Assembly (NCBI GenBank): GCA_026874595.1
Contig: CM049316.1
Location: 42,111,695 to 42,175,694, forward strand
Source: Sipunculus nudus
Lineage: Eukaryota; Annelida; Sipuncula; Golfingiida; Sipunculidae
Reading direction: 5' to 3'
Length of the DNA stretch: 64,000 nucleotides
Part shown: positions 46,370 through 59,020 of the stretch, in pieces
Layout of the letters: every line of letters begins with the position of its first letter
Position numbering within the stretch: the stretch's first letter is position 1
Notes under the pieces: generated by a model
What the model saw: only the letters and a program-made list of their open reading frames with translations
The model's database searches: none
What the model was told of the DNA's origin: nothing
Position numbers and translations under genes: made by a program

Positions 46370-47190
46370 GTACACCTGTGTTATAATATCAATAAAGATT
46401 ATTTTGTTTGGGTAAATTAGACGTAAATGCGAAAAGGTTATTTTAAAACTTGTAAAATCGTTATAATTGTGAAATGATTTCATAGAAACATTCATTAATA
46501 AAATCAATCGAAATTTAATAACTTAATTGGCTGGTTAAATTATGATTAAATTTAAATATTAATTTATTCATGTTATAATTACACGAAGGCTACCATTTTC
46601 TTTGGCAAAATTAACGTATTTAAAATCGTTAATACTGAAATGATTAAACTTGATCATTTTTTAATAGAATCACTAATTAATCAAAGTATAAATCGAAGTA
46701 TAATAACTTATAAAATTAGTAAATGATTAATTCTAACCATTTTAACTTATATTTTTTACTTAATGGAGGGTAAAATTTAAGCACCTTTTCATTAACTGGC
46801 TGATTATATGATGATTAACATTAAATTAATTAATTCATTTATGTAAGACTTACACGAAACCTGTTTTGCAAAATTAACGTATTTAAATCATGTTTTTCAA
46901 ATATTTTTTTTGTAAAAATTGTAAAATTCTTTATTATTAAATGTTGAAATTGAAATTATTAATATTTCTTATTAATTAAATATAAATTATTAGTTTAAAT
47001 ACAGTTTGTTATAAAAATTTGTGACTAATTTATGATTAAATTTTAAATTAATTTCAGATAAAATATAAATTCCTCAACACATCGGTCAACTTATTATTAT
47101 AATTTAAGTTATTATTAATATTTTAATTTTAGTCACTGATTCATTAAAAATATTTATGAAGTTATTCATTTTGAAATTTAATATTTTTTG

Positions 47191-47268
<78 letters not shown>

Positions 47269-47691
47269 CTTACCAAACATAGCATAGTTGCATATTACTA
47301 ATTAAATGTACGATTCAGTTTAATCTGAATGAGAGTCCTGCATTTACCAAACAGTTGGATTTTCACTGGCCTCTATTTTATGGATAAAGTATTATTTGAA
47401 CATTTATAATTATTATTATCATCATTATTATTATTTATTATATTACTATTATTATTATAATAAAGACTGATGTCTTTACAGAATTCGGACACCCGCCATC
47501 AGGTCCCACCCATAGACATCCTGTGGATCAAAGGGAGACAAGGAGGAGATTACTATTATTCTTTCGGTGGTTGCCATAGATACGAAGCCTATAAAAGACT
47601 TGCCATGGACACTGTCCCAGCTAAGCTGTTTCGTTCCACCGTCAACGATTTAAGATCATACCTAGGCGGTTCTACTCCTGATTTGTTGTGA
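46229..47691 (+). CDS. SRXN1: Sulfiredoxin (gene-level span, two exons)
   Basis: Join 46229-46369 and 47482-47691, phase 0, giving 116 residues; vertebrate SRXN1 is about 137, with a longer N-terminus. The ATP-dependent enzyme reduces over-oxidised (sulfinic) peroxiredoxin cysteine in the cytosol. Conserved blocks: [49 protein letters not shown] with the catalytic Cys in the GGCHR nucleotide-binding motif, then [18 protein letters not shown] and the terminal STPDL. No organelle-targeting peptide is evident. The start lies in AAGATGGCGAC. It is transcribed divergently from the FHA gene. Confidence 0.96.
46370..47481 (+). other. SRXN1: SRXN1 intron
   Basis: 1,112 bp, extremely AT-rich, with a TA microsatellite at about 47194-47266 and ATT repeats just before the acceptor GTCTTTACAG. 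No other feature is seen. Confidence 0.9.
47482..47691 (+). CDS. SRXN1: SRXN1 exon 2
   Basis: 69 codons plus TGA, beginning [18 protein letters not shown]. It holds the catalytic GGCHR motif and the C-terminal STPDLL. Confidence 0.96.
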   Translation, partial: NSDTRHQVPPIDILWIKGRQGGDYYYSFGGCHRYEAYKRLAMDTVPAKLFRSTVNDLRSYLGGSTPDLL

Positions 47692-47706
47692 CGTCATAAC
47701 TAATAT

Positions 47707-47712
47707 AATAAA
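47707..47712 (+). promoter_or_regulatory. SRXN1 polyadenylation signal
   Basis: AATAAA starting 16 bases after the stop codon. Short 3' UTR if used; AATAAA-like words further on could be alternatives. Confidence 0.55.
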
Positions 47713-50055
47713 AATATAAGAAATAAGCTAGGCATTGAGCTGGGTTTTTTTAATCTTTTTTTTGTATGTGTGTGTGCATGTACGTTTTATTATTTTAGAC
47801 TATGTGTAAATCACACAGTCCGCACTATCCAAGGCTTTTAAGAAATCCAAGTCGAAGGAAATGAATTAACCCGGGACTGTGTCTAAGCCTAAGTCCACCT
47901 TTAAATCTTGTTCCAACTCGGTTCAGTTTCGTATATCCATTTATTTATGTAACAGTAATTATATGTTGGAAACCACATGAAATATATACTGCTTTTGTAT
48001 ATATTAGTTCTTTTTTATTTTTACTTTAACGATTTCATTTGATTCATCTGAGCTACACGTGCAGGAATTCATGAAACTGTATATAATCGACTTCAGCCAA
48101 TTTGTATATAGTTTCATGCAGTTCTCACGCATTTAAACTTATTGAAAACAAAATAAATAGTCTCCGATGATAAATGTTCTTATCAAATGAAGCAAACAGA
48201 CGTTATTTTCAACGCAAAATACAATTATTTTTGTTCTCTACAAATATCAACAGAAATAAGAATTCTGTGATGGCTAAACAAAAATTACAACTTGCTAGGG
48301 TTGACATATTATATGTCTTAAGACGAGATATCTTATATATTAACTAAAATCCTCCTGAATCGTTTTGATCAGCCTCCGTTTCACACAGACCCACCACCTG
48401 AAGGTCAAGCAAAGGTATTCCAAATCTCATTATATTATCATATAACATATTTGCCTATGAAAAAAATATTAATATAGATTTTTTATATTAAATGAACCCA
48501 ATTCCTGGAGGAAAAACATTTTTTCTATCTATTTTTCCACTAAAAACATGAGGTTGTGTGATTTGTTCAAAAACTATGGGCACATCTATGAGCACTGTCA
48601 AATCGGCAGTGACGTCACACACTGGGAAATCCCCTGTGACTAAAAATTCTAGATCTCAGTAAAGGCACAGTATTTCCGCCTCTGTCAGTCCCAAATTTTC
48701 AGCAGAGAATAAAAACAACATGCATTACTAGATCTGAGTTGTTGATAAAATTCAGTCCATGATGTCACACGTGTACCAGCCAATCAGATCAGGGCAAAGT
48801 CTGGGATCTGGGTGAAATCCTCCATCACACAACAAACGCACGTGGAATAGGTTTACTTAACCTGAAACGAATATTGCTGATCTTACCTGACATCTGTAGG
48901 AGAGGACAGAAACTACAGTGTTAAGTGGTTTTACATGGAATTTCTGAGCATGCATGGAGGCTCCTGGATTGCACATTATCGGCGAGAAATAAAGATAATT
49001 TAGACTGCCGACGGGTATGAGAGGGGCATATAAAAGAAATGTAATAATATATTTATATATAGAAACGAGGCGATGAATAAAATTAAAGTATGTATATGCA
49101 GTGGGGTTGTTGCACGGGACCATGCCCCCCCCCCCAATGTACCCGATTTGGCGAGCAACTTGGATGATAAAATTTTCTCAAATTCCATGCATAATCACTT
49201 GTCAAGTCTATAGTCAGAATTAAGGTGACCTTTTTTATTGTATTAATTATTTTAGCAGGTTCCAGATGGAAAGAGATCTGTCCTCGGGTCAGTATTTCTA
49301 AATTTGTCATGACATGATTCATGCATTCCACACAAATGATTTGTTTTGAGTGAAATAGTTTTTACTGGTGTCTGGAGATGTTTAAAGTCCAAGATGACAA
49401 CAAGCCAAGCAGAGAACCTTGTGTGCCCGGTGTGAGGCTGGGGGGGGGGGGGGCAAGAAAGAGAAGACGTGAGGAGTCCGGAGAGCAGCAGCAACCACAG
49501 GTACAATTAATGCAGTTTTAAGACCGAGCACCCGTGAACGTGAACATGCAGGCACAACAGCCAAACTCATGCCCACCAAGAACCCCCCGCTAGAACCATC
49601 CGAAGTCGGCATGCCATTATCGTCATTAGCTGAAATAGTTTGGAATAACTGACATTTTCCATCCATAATCACTTTCGGAACATATAATTAAAAGCTGTGG
49701 TAACTATTTATCTTGTTTGAATATTAAAGATTATGTTGACATCCCTGACTGAATCATGGCAGGATTTAAAAATTTTCTGTTAGTTCAGTCTTGACTTAAT
49801 TTCTTTCAGGTACAAAAGTTATATATATATATTAATATAGTTATATTTTTTATTAACTTTTCCTTGCATATACAGGCCTCTATATAAATCATTTCGTAAT
49901 AACAAGTATTTATTAGGATTTGTTAATATCTGATAACGTCCGTTTGCAGCTTGGCAAATCATTCGAATGATTGTTTACCCCTGTAAATACCATGTCCAAC
50001 AAGCTATTCGGATTTGAGACCGGCATATACACGTTGCGACCCAACTCCGAAGTGT
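47713..50055. other. Intergenic, no gene recognised
   Basis: AT-rich to 48400; then unremarkable sequence with a C run at 49126-49134 and a G run at 49441-49453. Open frames near 49250-49670 on the minus strand resemble no family and are composition-driven. Confidence 0.45.
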
Positions 50056-50545
50056 AGGCGCCACCTTTATTTTTTTTCGATTTTTTACAATTTTTTTCTC
50101 TATTTTTGAGACCTTTAAAAAAGCGGTCATCTGTTAACAGGGCACAAATCGTAACCGCTGGACCTGGAATCTTCTAACTTTATATCCAGAGGGGTCCATG
50201 AAAAGTCTCCTTGGAAACTTGGAATTAGGTCTCTGTTTCCTATATGCTTGAAGCTATAGATCTCCAAATTACCCCCCCCCCCCTCAGAATAATGAAAAAT
50301 TTGATACAAAAGCTTAAGTATCTGTACAACTAATGCATTGATCACCATGATTCTTTACATGGATATTAATCAATAATCATGGAGTGTTTCATCTGTTTCT
50401 GTTGACTGGTGGCGCCACCTGTATTTTTTCGAATTTTAACGATTTTTTTCTCTATTTTTTTAGACCTTTAAAGATAAAGTCATCTGTTGACAGGGCAAAA
50501 ATCTTAACTGCTGGACCTGGAATCTTTTAACATTCAGAGAGGTCC
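50056..50545. repeat. Two diverged repeat units with GGCGCCACC cores
   Basis: GGCGCCACCT...ATTTTTTTCGA...GACCTTTAAA...CATCTGTTGACAGGGCA...GACCTGGAATCTT appears from 50056 and again from 50408. These are inverted relatives of 36400-36705. Confidence 0.65.
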
Positions 50546-50796
50546 TACGCTCCCGAGGCAGCAGAAATCTTGCGCTTCTAAAGAAGCAACTGATTTTCAC
50601 GCTGCCAGCTTTGACTGTTTATGATATTTTTAGACACAAAATGGCGGTTCATTGTCCGCTGAAAAAAAAACGTGCGTATGATGTGACAAGCAGCCAACCA
50701 GATGCCAATATACAAACACTTATGTTTATGGTCGAATTTAATTGCTACCTCTGCATTCTCGCATCATCGACCGATTCGATTATGACATTATGACTG

Positions 50797-51213
50797 TGTT
50801 AGCGTAGCCATGTTTCTTTTGTCTGCGGAACTGAACCAGCCAGCGAAGTGTGCACGCAGCCTTTGTTGTTACGTTTCGTTTGAATAACAGCTCACCCGCC
50901 GGGCATCCTATGTGCCCTAGGCCCTAAGCAAACCACGTCTGGGGCAATTCTCTCTGAGCCTGTGGCCTGTTCAGACAGTTACCGGGGCGATGAGCTGTCA
51001 CTGTCACAGCGTAGCCATGTATCTTTAGTCTGCAGAACTGAAACCAGCCAGCAAGGTGTGCACGCAGCCTTTGTTGTTACGTTTCGTTTGAATTACAGCT
51101 CACCCGCCGGGCATCCTATGTGCCCAAGGCCCTAAGCAAACCACGTCTGGGGCAATTTTCTCTGAGCCTGTGGCCTGTTCAGACGGTTACCGGGGCGATA
51201 AGCTGTCACTCAA
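50797..51213. repeat. Tandem duplication, 207-bp period
   Basis: Two copies, about 95 percent alike by eye, beginning at AGCGTAGCCATGT (50801 and 51008) and ending CGATGAGCTGTCAC or CGATAAGCTGTCAC. GC content is clearly above the surroundings. No ORF spans them. Confidence 0.85.
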
Positions 51214-51504
51214 AACGAAATGAACATGATTGGCTCCGTGTATTCCTCGCTTGGCTGTGTCTTCCAGCACAAGGTCTCATCTGATTGGACAAAAATACAG
51301 TGCTCCCCTCTGGTGTAGCAATTCAGGATATGAGGTCATAACAAACAGCGCTTACGAAATAGGCAGTAGGCCTATAGTTAAAGCGCTGTGTAAAGAGCGT
51401 ATTGGATGTACAATATTATATATATGTAAACCACAAGACATCGATTGATATTGTTTAGATTTTCATCAAACAAAAATTATTCATCTAAGGGAGAATTGAA
51501 AGGG

Positions 51505-51506
<2 letters not shown>

Positions 51507-51575
<69 letters not shown>
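51507..51575. repeat. TA microsatellite
   Basis: Uninterrupted AT dinucleotide run; another at 51893-51947. Confidence 0.9.
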
Positions 51576-51579
<4 letters not shown>

Positions 51580-51614
51580 TTAAGGCTTACTGATAAATAA
51601 TGACAAGTATCATT

Positions 51615-51890
51615 GACTTAGCCGCCGACTGCGACGCAACAGTTTTCTAAATCTGTTGCATCGCTGGCCCACCAAAGGGTTTTAGGCCCTAAATAACTGG
51701 GATTATAGCACGAAAGCTAGGATCTATTATTCTAAGGAAGAAAATTGAATAAAAATATTTCCTGTGGTTGTAACATATATCAATATTCACATGCATAACG
51801 TTTTATGTTGAAGGGCCTGAAATCTCAAATAACCATTATTGGAAGCATGAAGCACCTTAACATCAATAATTGCTTTATTTGTCCACAGAG

Positions 51891-51950
<60 letters not shown>

Positions 51951-52215
51951 CAAGGTATGGCCATCTCGTATTTGACGAAAGATTATATTATGCATCAGGG
52001 CTGTGTATTATTATGTACATATTTTCATTTCCTCAGTGAAAAATAATGCCGTTAATTTGACTGTATTTTTTTTCAGTGGTCAAATATCCATTGACATACA
52101 TGTACTGCATGAAAATTAATCAATGGAAATATGTTAAATCGCATATAGTTGTGTATGGAGTGTTATAATCATAGTTATAACTGCAGGGGCAATCCGTTCT
52201 TATGGGCTATTAATG
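51615..52215. repeat. Dispersed repeat S, copy 2
   Basis: Counterpart of 43365-43930, with an AT microsatellite grown inside (51893-51947). Confidence 0.7.
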
Positions 52216-52244
52216 ACTTTGCTTTCATATGACCAAGCTTGTCT

Positions 52245-53590
52245 CCATTTTTAGCTCAGCTGACTGAAAGTCATCTGAGCTATAGCGACCACTCTTGGTC
52301 CGTCGTCTGTCCGTCCATCCGGTCGTCCGTTAACAAGGCACAACTCGTAGTCGCTGGACCTAGAAACAACTTCTAACTGACACCCATAGAAGTCCACAAA
52401 AGATCTCCTTGGAAAACTGAAATTATTTCACTGCGTCCTACATTCTCCGAGTTATTTTCTATGGGGCTCGAAAGTATATACCCCCAAGAATAATTAAAAA
52501 TTTGAAACAAAAGTTCCAGTAACTGAATAACTATAATGCATTGATCGCCATTAATAACCTAAAATTTGGTCTCTCTTACCTATATCCTTCGAGCTATGGG
52601 GCTCAAAAGTCCCCCCCTCCCCCCAATAATTAAAAATTTGATATAATACCTCCAGTATCCGAATAACTAATTCATTGATCGCCATATGATTCTTTGCATG
52701 CATATTGATCATGCAGTGTTTCATCAGTTCCTGTAGACTGGTGGCTCTGCCTATATTATTCTCCAAATTTTTACACATTTTTCTATCTATTTTGAGACCT
52801 TCAATTGAAATGGTCTTTGGTTAACAGGGCACAAATCGTAACCGTTGGATATAGAAACTTCTAAGTTGATATCCATGCAGAGAGGTCCATAGAAAATCTC
52901 CTAGGAAACCTGAAATTAGGCCCCCGTTTCCCATATTCTCCGAGCTAAGGGGCTCGTAAGTATCCCAACAATAATTAAAATTTGATACAAAAGCTCCGTA
53001 TCTGATTAACTCTATGCATGAATTGATCACCATAATTCTTTGAATGCATATCGATCATGCAGAGTTTCATCAGTTCCTGCATGCAGACTGGTGGGGCTAC
53101 CTGCTCCAGTATCTGAATAACTTGTGCATTGATCGCCTCGATTCTTTGCATGAATATTGATCATGGAGTGTTTCGTCAGTTCGTGCAGACTATTGGCACC
53201 ACTTTTATTTTTTTCAAATTTTTAACGCATTTTTCTATTTTGAGACATTCAAATAGGCCTATAGCAGTCTGGCTGTTAATAGAACATAAACTATAACGGT
53301 TAGACCTAGAATCTTCCAACTATAAATAGGTACTCCATATGGAAATTTCCTTGGAAACCTGAAATTAGGTCATATAGTGTTCTATATTCTGCAGGAGATG
53401 TGAAAAAAAAAAAAAACATGATTCAAATTGAGCGTCCTATAGGACAGATTTACCTAACTTGTTACAGTTGGACCAAGAAACTTCAAATTTGAATAAGATC
53501 CAGGGAAGTTCCTGTAAAAAATTTCTTAGAAACCTAAAATATAATATCACTGTCTGTGACATATATATATTCCGCAAGCTTTGTGAAAGA
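52245..53590. repeat. TAGCTCAGCTGA-ended repeat cluster
   Basis: Begins TTTTAGCTCAGCTGACTGAA at 52250, then several diverged units with AGGGCACAAATCGTAAC, GGAAACCTGAAATTAGG and TATTCTCCGAGCTA words. Noncoding. Confidence 0.65.
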
Positions 53591-53611
53591 ACATGATTTT
53601 AACCTTTATTA

Positions 53612-54240
53612 ACCTTATATTACCTTTATTATCTAAGAAAGCTTAATATTGACAAAACCATAATTACCATGTTTTATAATTCAGTAATTTCCAGTGTCCT
53701 TACTTATTCACTGGAGTGCTGGTTTACAAATATATCTGATAAGTTAAAGAAACAGTTGAATAATACCAGGAAGAGAAGTAGTAGAATAACTGGTACTTCT
53801 CTTGCCACACACCAGGAAATCTGTGAAACCAAAACAATGGCCTTCATATCTAAGGTCATGAATGACAAAACACATCCCCTATATTCAGAGTTCCGTTTTT
53901 TACCTTCAGGTAAACGCCCAGATACAATATTCTGCAAAACAACTCGTTTTAAAAAATCTCTCGTACCACACAGTATTAAACTTTTTAACTCACAACCCTC
54001 TTAGAAATTTAATGTTTTGTATTATGTGTTTTACCTGCAGAATTATCTGTTTTATCATTTTTACATGCTTAATTTTACATGCATAGTCAATATGTTATGT
54101 GTGATTTTTATGTATTTTTATGTATTATTTTTATGTATTTATCTATCTATTTACTTATTTATTTTTTATGTAATGAATTGCAAGTCAACAACAAATTCCT
54201 GGAACTGAAGGCTAATAAATGTTATCTTATCTTATTATTA
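53612..54240 (+). mobile_element. 5'-truncated non-LTR retrotransposon (LINE) 3' end
   Basis: An open frame to TAG at 54002 encodes YLRKLNIDKTIITMFYNSVI, then a thumb/C-terminal RT region with HPLYSEFRFLPSGKR, KTTRFKKSLVPHSIKLFN, the typical end of CR1/Jockey-type reverse transcriptases. A 3' UTR follows with a GCTAATAAATG signal and a tail of TTATC/TTATTA repeats. The catalytic part and endonuclease are gone. Confidence 0.8.
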
Positions 54241-55598
54241 CTATTATAGTCAGATGGGCACGTGTACATGGTAGTAGCTGGATCTAGAATAAGGTCACTG
54301 TAACCTATATCTAAGGTCTGTTGGCAAAATGCATGATTTTGAGCACTCTGGGGCCATGTAACCCATTGTTCAAGGTTCCGTTCCTTATAAATTCAGTTGA
54401 GCGTCCTGGCCCATGGGCTACTTGTTGTTGATTTGAATGTACCGCCTTGACCAGCCGTCGATCCAGTTGAGTTGAGTCAGGATTTCGTCAGTCTGCAGGG
54501 TCAAAAACTGGGTTAAAACGTAGAAACCTAGCAGTTCAATCGGGTCCAGCTGAGTCGGGTTATTCGCGACGTGTATGCTCCACAAATAACATTCCTCCGA
54601 ATGTTCTCAGAAATAAACGTCCGCACATTGTGAATGATTAACAGAGGGGGCTAGTATATACTAATATAGTATCCGGCACATGGACGAGGTTATGGGTGTA
54701 TACGGACTGACGTAATGATGTTGAGGATTCATGTTATGGAGAAGTAAGAGGCATGTCGAAGTCATACCATCAGGCATGTCATGGCTTATGTTGATTACTA
54801 CTAATATAAGACGGTCCAGTCAGTTTAGACCCTTTTGGAGACGAAGACCGGACTCTATACTCGGGCCTAACAGAGGACCAGTTCACCCGGCCCATGGCGT
54901 AACATGGACGAATCCAATCCAAATATGGTGTACACGGCTTCGTCTTTCCGTCGTGTAATAATATTATTTGGGATACGATGCAAAGTGCAAGCAAAGTAAT
55001 ATATGCATTCCTTTATGTACTTTACTTGAGGTGAAAGATATTATCATTAAATGTCGAAATACACCGTTGTCCATTCATTAAAATTCGAAAGAAACTGACT
55101 CCTTCACCTTTTGATTGGATCGCCCCACTGCAGCCTCGTGTTTACATGTCAACCCACTCATGCGGTGACCGGCGAAAGCAGCGTCCACAGATATCAGACA
55201 GTGAATCTGTCATGTCGGACTAGAAGTGGTGAGAGACTGGCAGGTTATTTCATGCAAAGGAAAAGAGATTTGAGACCGGACTTTCAGCAGGTATGCCATC
55301 ATAAATGCACAATTACCGCATAAGGACGATTACGCCAAAAACACAGTAGGCATCGGCAACACCTGGCGCTCCAGCCATTCGCATATATCATATGAGATCT
55401 TGCCCCACTGCATGCATTTATATTACAAGTATAACCGGCAGAGAAACCTAAGCCCATATTATATACAGCAGTATGCCAGTAATACTTATAGGCCTACTAA
55501 TAGGCAGTATGATCAACACTGATTTTAAATAGGCCTACTCTGGTCTCCAGTTTAGATATTAATGTGTATCGACTATTGCACACACACATATATATATA
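54241..55598. other. Intergenic, no certain gene
   Basis: A possible plus-strand first coding exon lies at 55252-55290 (MQRKRDLRPDFQQ then a donor CAG|GTATGC), but no partner exon was found. CA/TA microsatellite at 55580-55600. Confidence 0.35.
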
Positions 55599-57600
55599 TG
55601 TCAAGGCCCAGATTGCGATCTGGACGGATCTTATATCTGTCCAGCCCAAATTGCGATCGCAGGTCAGGCCGGCCCAAACTGCGATCGCAATCCAGGCTGG
55701 CCAGATCTTAGATCTGTCCAGCCTATATTGCGATCGCAGTTTAGTCCGGCCAGGATTGCGATCTTGTCTTTCTTGCTTCAGGATCGCAATCTGGACTGGA
55801 CAGATCTAAGATCTGTCCAGTCAAGATTGCGATCCTAAACTTGACCAGCCCATATTGTGATCCATGCGATCCAAGTGTTTCAGCTTGTTAATTTATAGTT
55901 ATTTTAAAATTTAAAAAAAGTAAAATATGTCAAAATTTTAAAATTTTACTCAGACAAGTACTGATTAAATATGTCAATATGTTTCACTAATAATATTAAG
56001 ACTCGTGGCTGTATCAGCTGTCACAAGACTATGTAAATAATAAAATCTGTATTGCTGGTTCCTCAATTTATGTTAATAAAATTAAACTTGCCCATCTCTA
56101 GTTTTCTCCTTGTACAATTTATAGGGTGTTCTTATGCTTGAGTTATTTTTTATTCTTAAAATGGTTTCATAGCTGAGATTTCTTTTTAATTTTTTACATT
56201 TTTCTAAATAAAAATTTTTAAATATGATAAAAAATCAGATCTTAGACAAGTTCTTGTTATGATTTCTGAATTGTTGATAATTGTCATAATATCTTTGCTG
56301 TGTCTAGTGCTTAGATTGCTGTGAAAGTAGTCCAAAGTGAATATAATAGTTTTATGTTTAAATATAAATTAAAGCCATAAAACCATGTACTTATGATCAT
56401 TATGATCATACTTATGATAAATTTGTGAAATTTGTAAATTCTGGATTCTCAAGAACTTTGTTTTGCTGAAACTGAATAAATACCAGACATGATAAGAATA
56501 CTTTGCAAAAATATTTGAATGCGAATATGAATATATGTACTCCATAATTTCATGCATAAAAATAGGAATACAGGTATAAATGAAAGTATTTGAATACAAA
56601 TGCAAATACTTTCAAAAAGAAATCATGAATGTATTCATGAATATATTCTATAATATTATTTTAATAATCATTTATTTCAATTATATTATTAAAAGATCTT
56701 TTCATATGATGCTGTTATTATTTTTAATTTAAATTATATTTGACACAATATTTGTTATTAATTTATAATAAATAGTTATATTATTTAAGTTTTATTCTTG
56801 GGTAGGATTAACCAGTAATTATTAAATAAAAGTTCTCTTTTGTAAAAATCAGAATTACCATGACTGATAATGGACAGGTTTTTTTCAAATAATTCTACTG
56901 CAATGTAGATAAAGTTATATGGCCAAGTCAAAACCTATGTGAAAACAGCACACCATTCCAACTGTATATAATATAAATGACATCAATCCTCTTCCCTGTA
57001 TCCTAGGATATTATCATAATCTTACATAACTTGAGTTAAACACCATCAGCTCATAATGCAGCTTATATTACCACACAAAACCTGCACTTGCTACCTCCTC
57101 TTTCAAATCATATTTTGTGAGCATATAAAACCCATGGTTTCCTTGTTACCTTTTTTCAACAACCATGCAATACTAAATGAGTTGGTGAAACATCCCATGT
57201 TTCACTCCTGTGATATGAAGGAGTGAAAATTGCCTTTCTGTATTATAATTGTATTTATTATGGGAAAATGGTACAATGCAATACCAGATGAGTTGGTAAA
57301 ACAACCAATGTTTCACTCCTGTGATCGTAAAAGCATGGATCGCAATATGGGCTGGTCAAGTTTAGGATCGCAATCTCGGCTGGACTGATCTTAGATCTGT
57401 CCAGACCAGATTGCAATCCTGAAGCAGGAAAAAAGGATCGCAGTCTGGGCCGGACTAAACTGCGATCGCAATCTAGGCTGGACAGATCTAAGATCTGGCC
57501 AGCCTGGATTGCGATCGCAGTTTGGGCTGGCCTGAACTGCGATCGCAATTTGGGCTGGACAGATCTAAGATCTGTCCAGATCGCGATCTGGGCCTTGACA
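55599..57600. mobile_element. Foldback-type element with long inverted repeats
   Basis: About 2.0 kb bounded by inverted repeats of about 270 bp (55599-55867 and 57333-57600) that are about 90 percent alike by eye. Ends read TGTCAAGGCCCAGAT. Each arm is made of iterated palindromes: GGACAGATCTTAGATCTGTCC-like units and TGCGATCGCA cores. The interior is AT-rich, noncoding, and partly shared with 33800-34520 in inverse orientation. No transposase. Flanking TA repeats hide the target duplication. Confidence 0.85.
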
Positions 57601-57782
57601 TATATACAGTGTAACCTTGTTGTGTCGAACTTGGTTAAGTCAAATTCCCGCATGTGTCGAAGTCGAATGTGGGGTCCCTGCAATAAACAGTTAAAACCTT
57701 ACTAATTTAACACCGCTTGTGTCAAGTCGGATGTGTCGAAAACCCTGGTGTGTCGAGGTGTTTTTGTTGGTCCCCAGCTATA

Positions 57783-58398
57783 GTCCGTTCCAGTACCCCT
57801 GTCCACCTGTTTTTTCACGATTATTTATTTGTGAATCAAAGAACGCCAAAACTGTTTGACCTTGGGGAAGAAAGAGGAAAGCGTAATTAACTATAATGAA
57901 AATAATAGCCTACCTTATGTAATTTTCTTGTCAACAATTTAAAACCATTTTATGAGTAACTAGTCTATTCTTTAGCGACATCTTGCCACTTATCTGCTAA
58001 ATGGGCATATCAGGGAATAGTGATGACGTCATAATAGACGTGACGTACTAAAGAGGCACCATAATTCACGGAACCAATAATCAAGAGCTGCCAACCCTTG
58101 TTTACAACGAGACTTGTATTCTCCACGTGCACACGCTTCACTGTTAGGTCACATTACTTTATATCCATATCCAAGGAGGATAAACAATGGCCGCATATTA
58201 GGGACGCCATCAACCACGGATATATTTGAGACATGTCAACAAGGCTGTAAAGTAAATAATATTTATATCGTGAGTAGGTAAGGTACCAAAAAATACGCTT
58301 TTTCCTCTTTATGCCAATGGTGCAAATTTTGTTTGCCAAGTTTGTCTTATATAAAGATAATCGCGAAAAATCAGGTGGACAGGGGTACAGGAACGGAC
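57783..58398. mobile_element. MITE nested in the pogo-like element
   Basis: 616 bp with about 40-bp inverted termini (GTCCGTTCCAGTACCCCTGT versus GTCCGTTCCTGTACCCCTGT), flanked by TATA on both sides. No ORF. Confidence 0.82.
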
Positions 58399-58432
58399 TA
58401 TAATATTTCTTTTGCTTAACTCGAAGTCATGT

Positions 58433-58667
58433 TTGGATAACAGTTGTGCACGGCCTGTCAATCATGATTCAGCCATGATGACCAGTCATAATTAATAACT
58501 GACAAGGCTCTCACTCATCAAGCGCGATGGGTTTGTCGCTTGACTTGAGGTCATGCCACTTTAATGTTTTGACAACAGTTGTGCACAGTCCAACAAACAT
58601 ACCTACGGCCGTGATGAACAGTTACAAAAATAATACAGGCAAGGATCTTACTCAACAAGCGCGATGG
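58433..58667. repeat. Diverged tandem duplication of about 130 bp
   Basis: Both halves carry ACAACAGTTGTGCAC or ATAACAGTTGTGCAC near the start and CAAGCGCGATGG at the end. Confidence 0.65.
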
Positions 58668-59020
58668 CTTACATACCTAGTCCGTTGTTTACGTATTTGG
58701 CCAATTAGTCACTCATGATCATGCCTTTCTTCTCTCACCGACAGAGCATAAATGAGAAGTTATTGATAAACCAAACATAATCCAATCCTTCCCTTTGATG
58801 TGTCTAGGATAAACATACAGGAATCTATATAAAGGGAGGAAGATGAGATCTATATCTGACTGACTTTTATTTACCATAGAGTTCGTTATACTGTATTACT
58901 GCTTCACTTTTAAATTTTTCATGTCCTGTTTGCTATGGTGTCGCAGCCTGCTAAGCGTAAGCTTGATGTAAAGACCATATAAACCTCTTTCTCTCTCTCT
59001 ATCCCTCTCTCCACACATAC

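Noticed and set aside
54731-54994. Overlapping open frames on both strands near 54.8 kb
   Set aside because: No similarity, no splice context, ordinary length for chance.
55111-55323. Protein gene ending at a donor near 55290
   Set aside because: A good donor and open frame exist, but no acceptor exon with matching phase or any recognisable domain was found.
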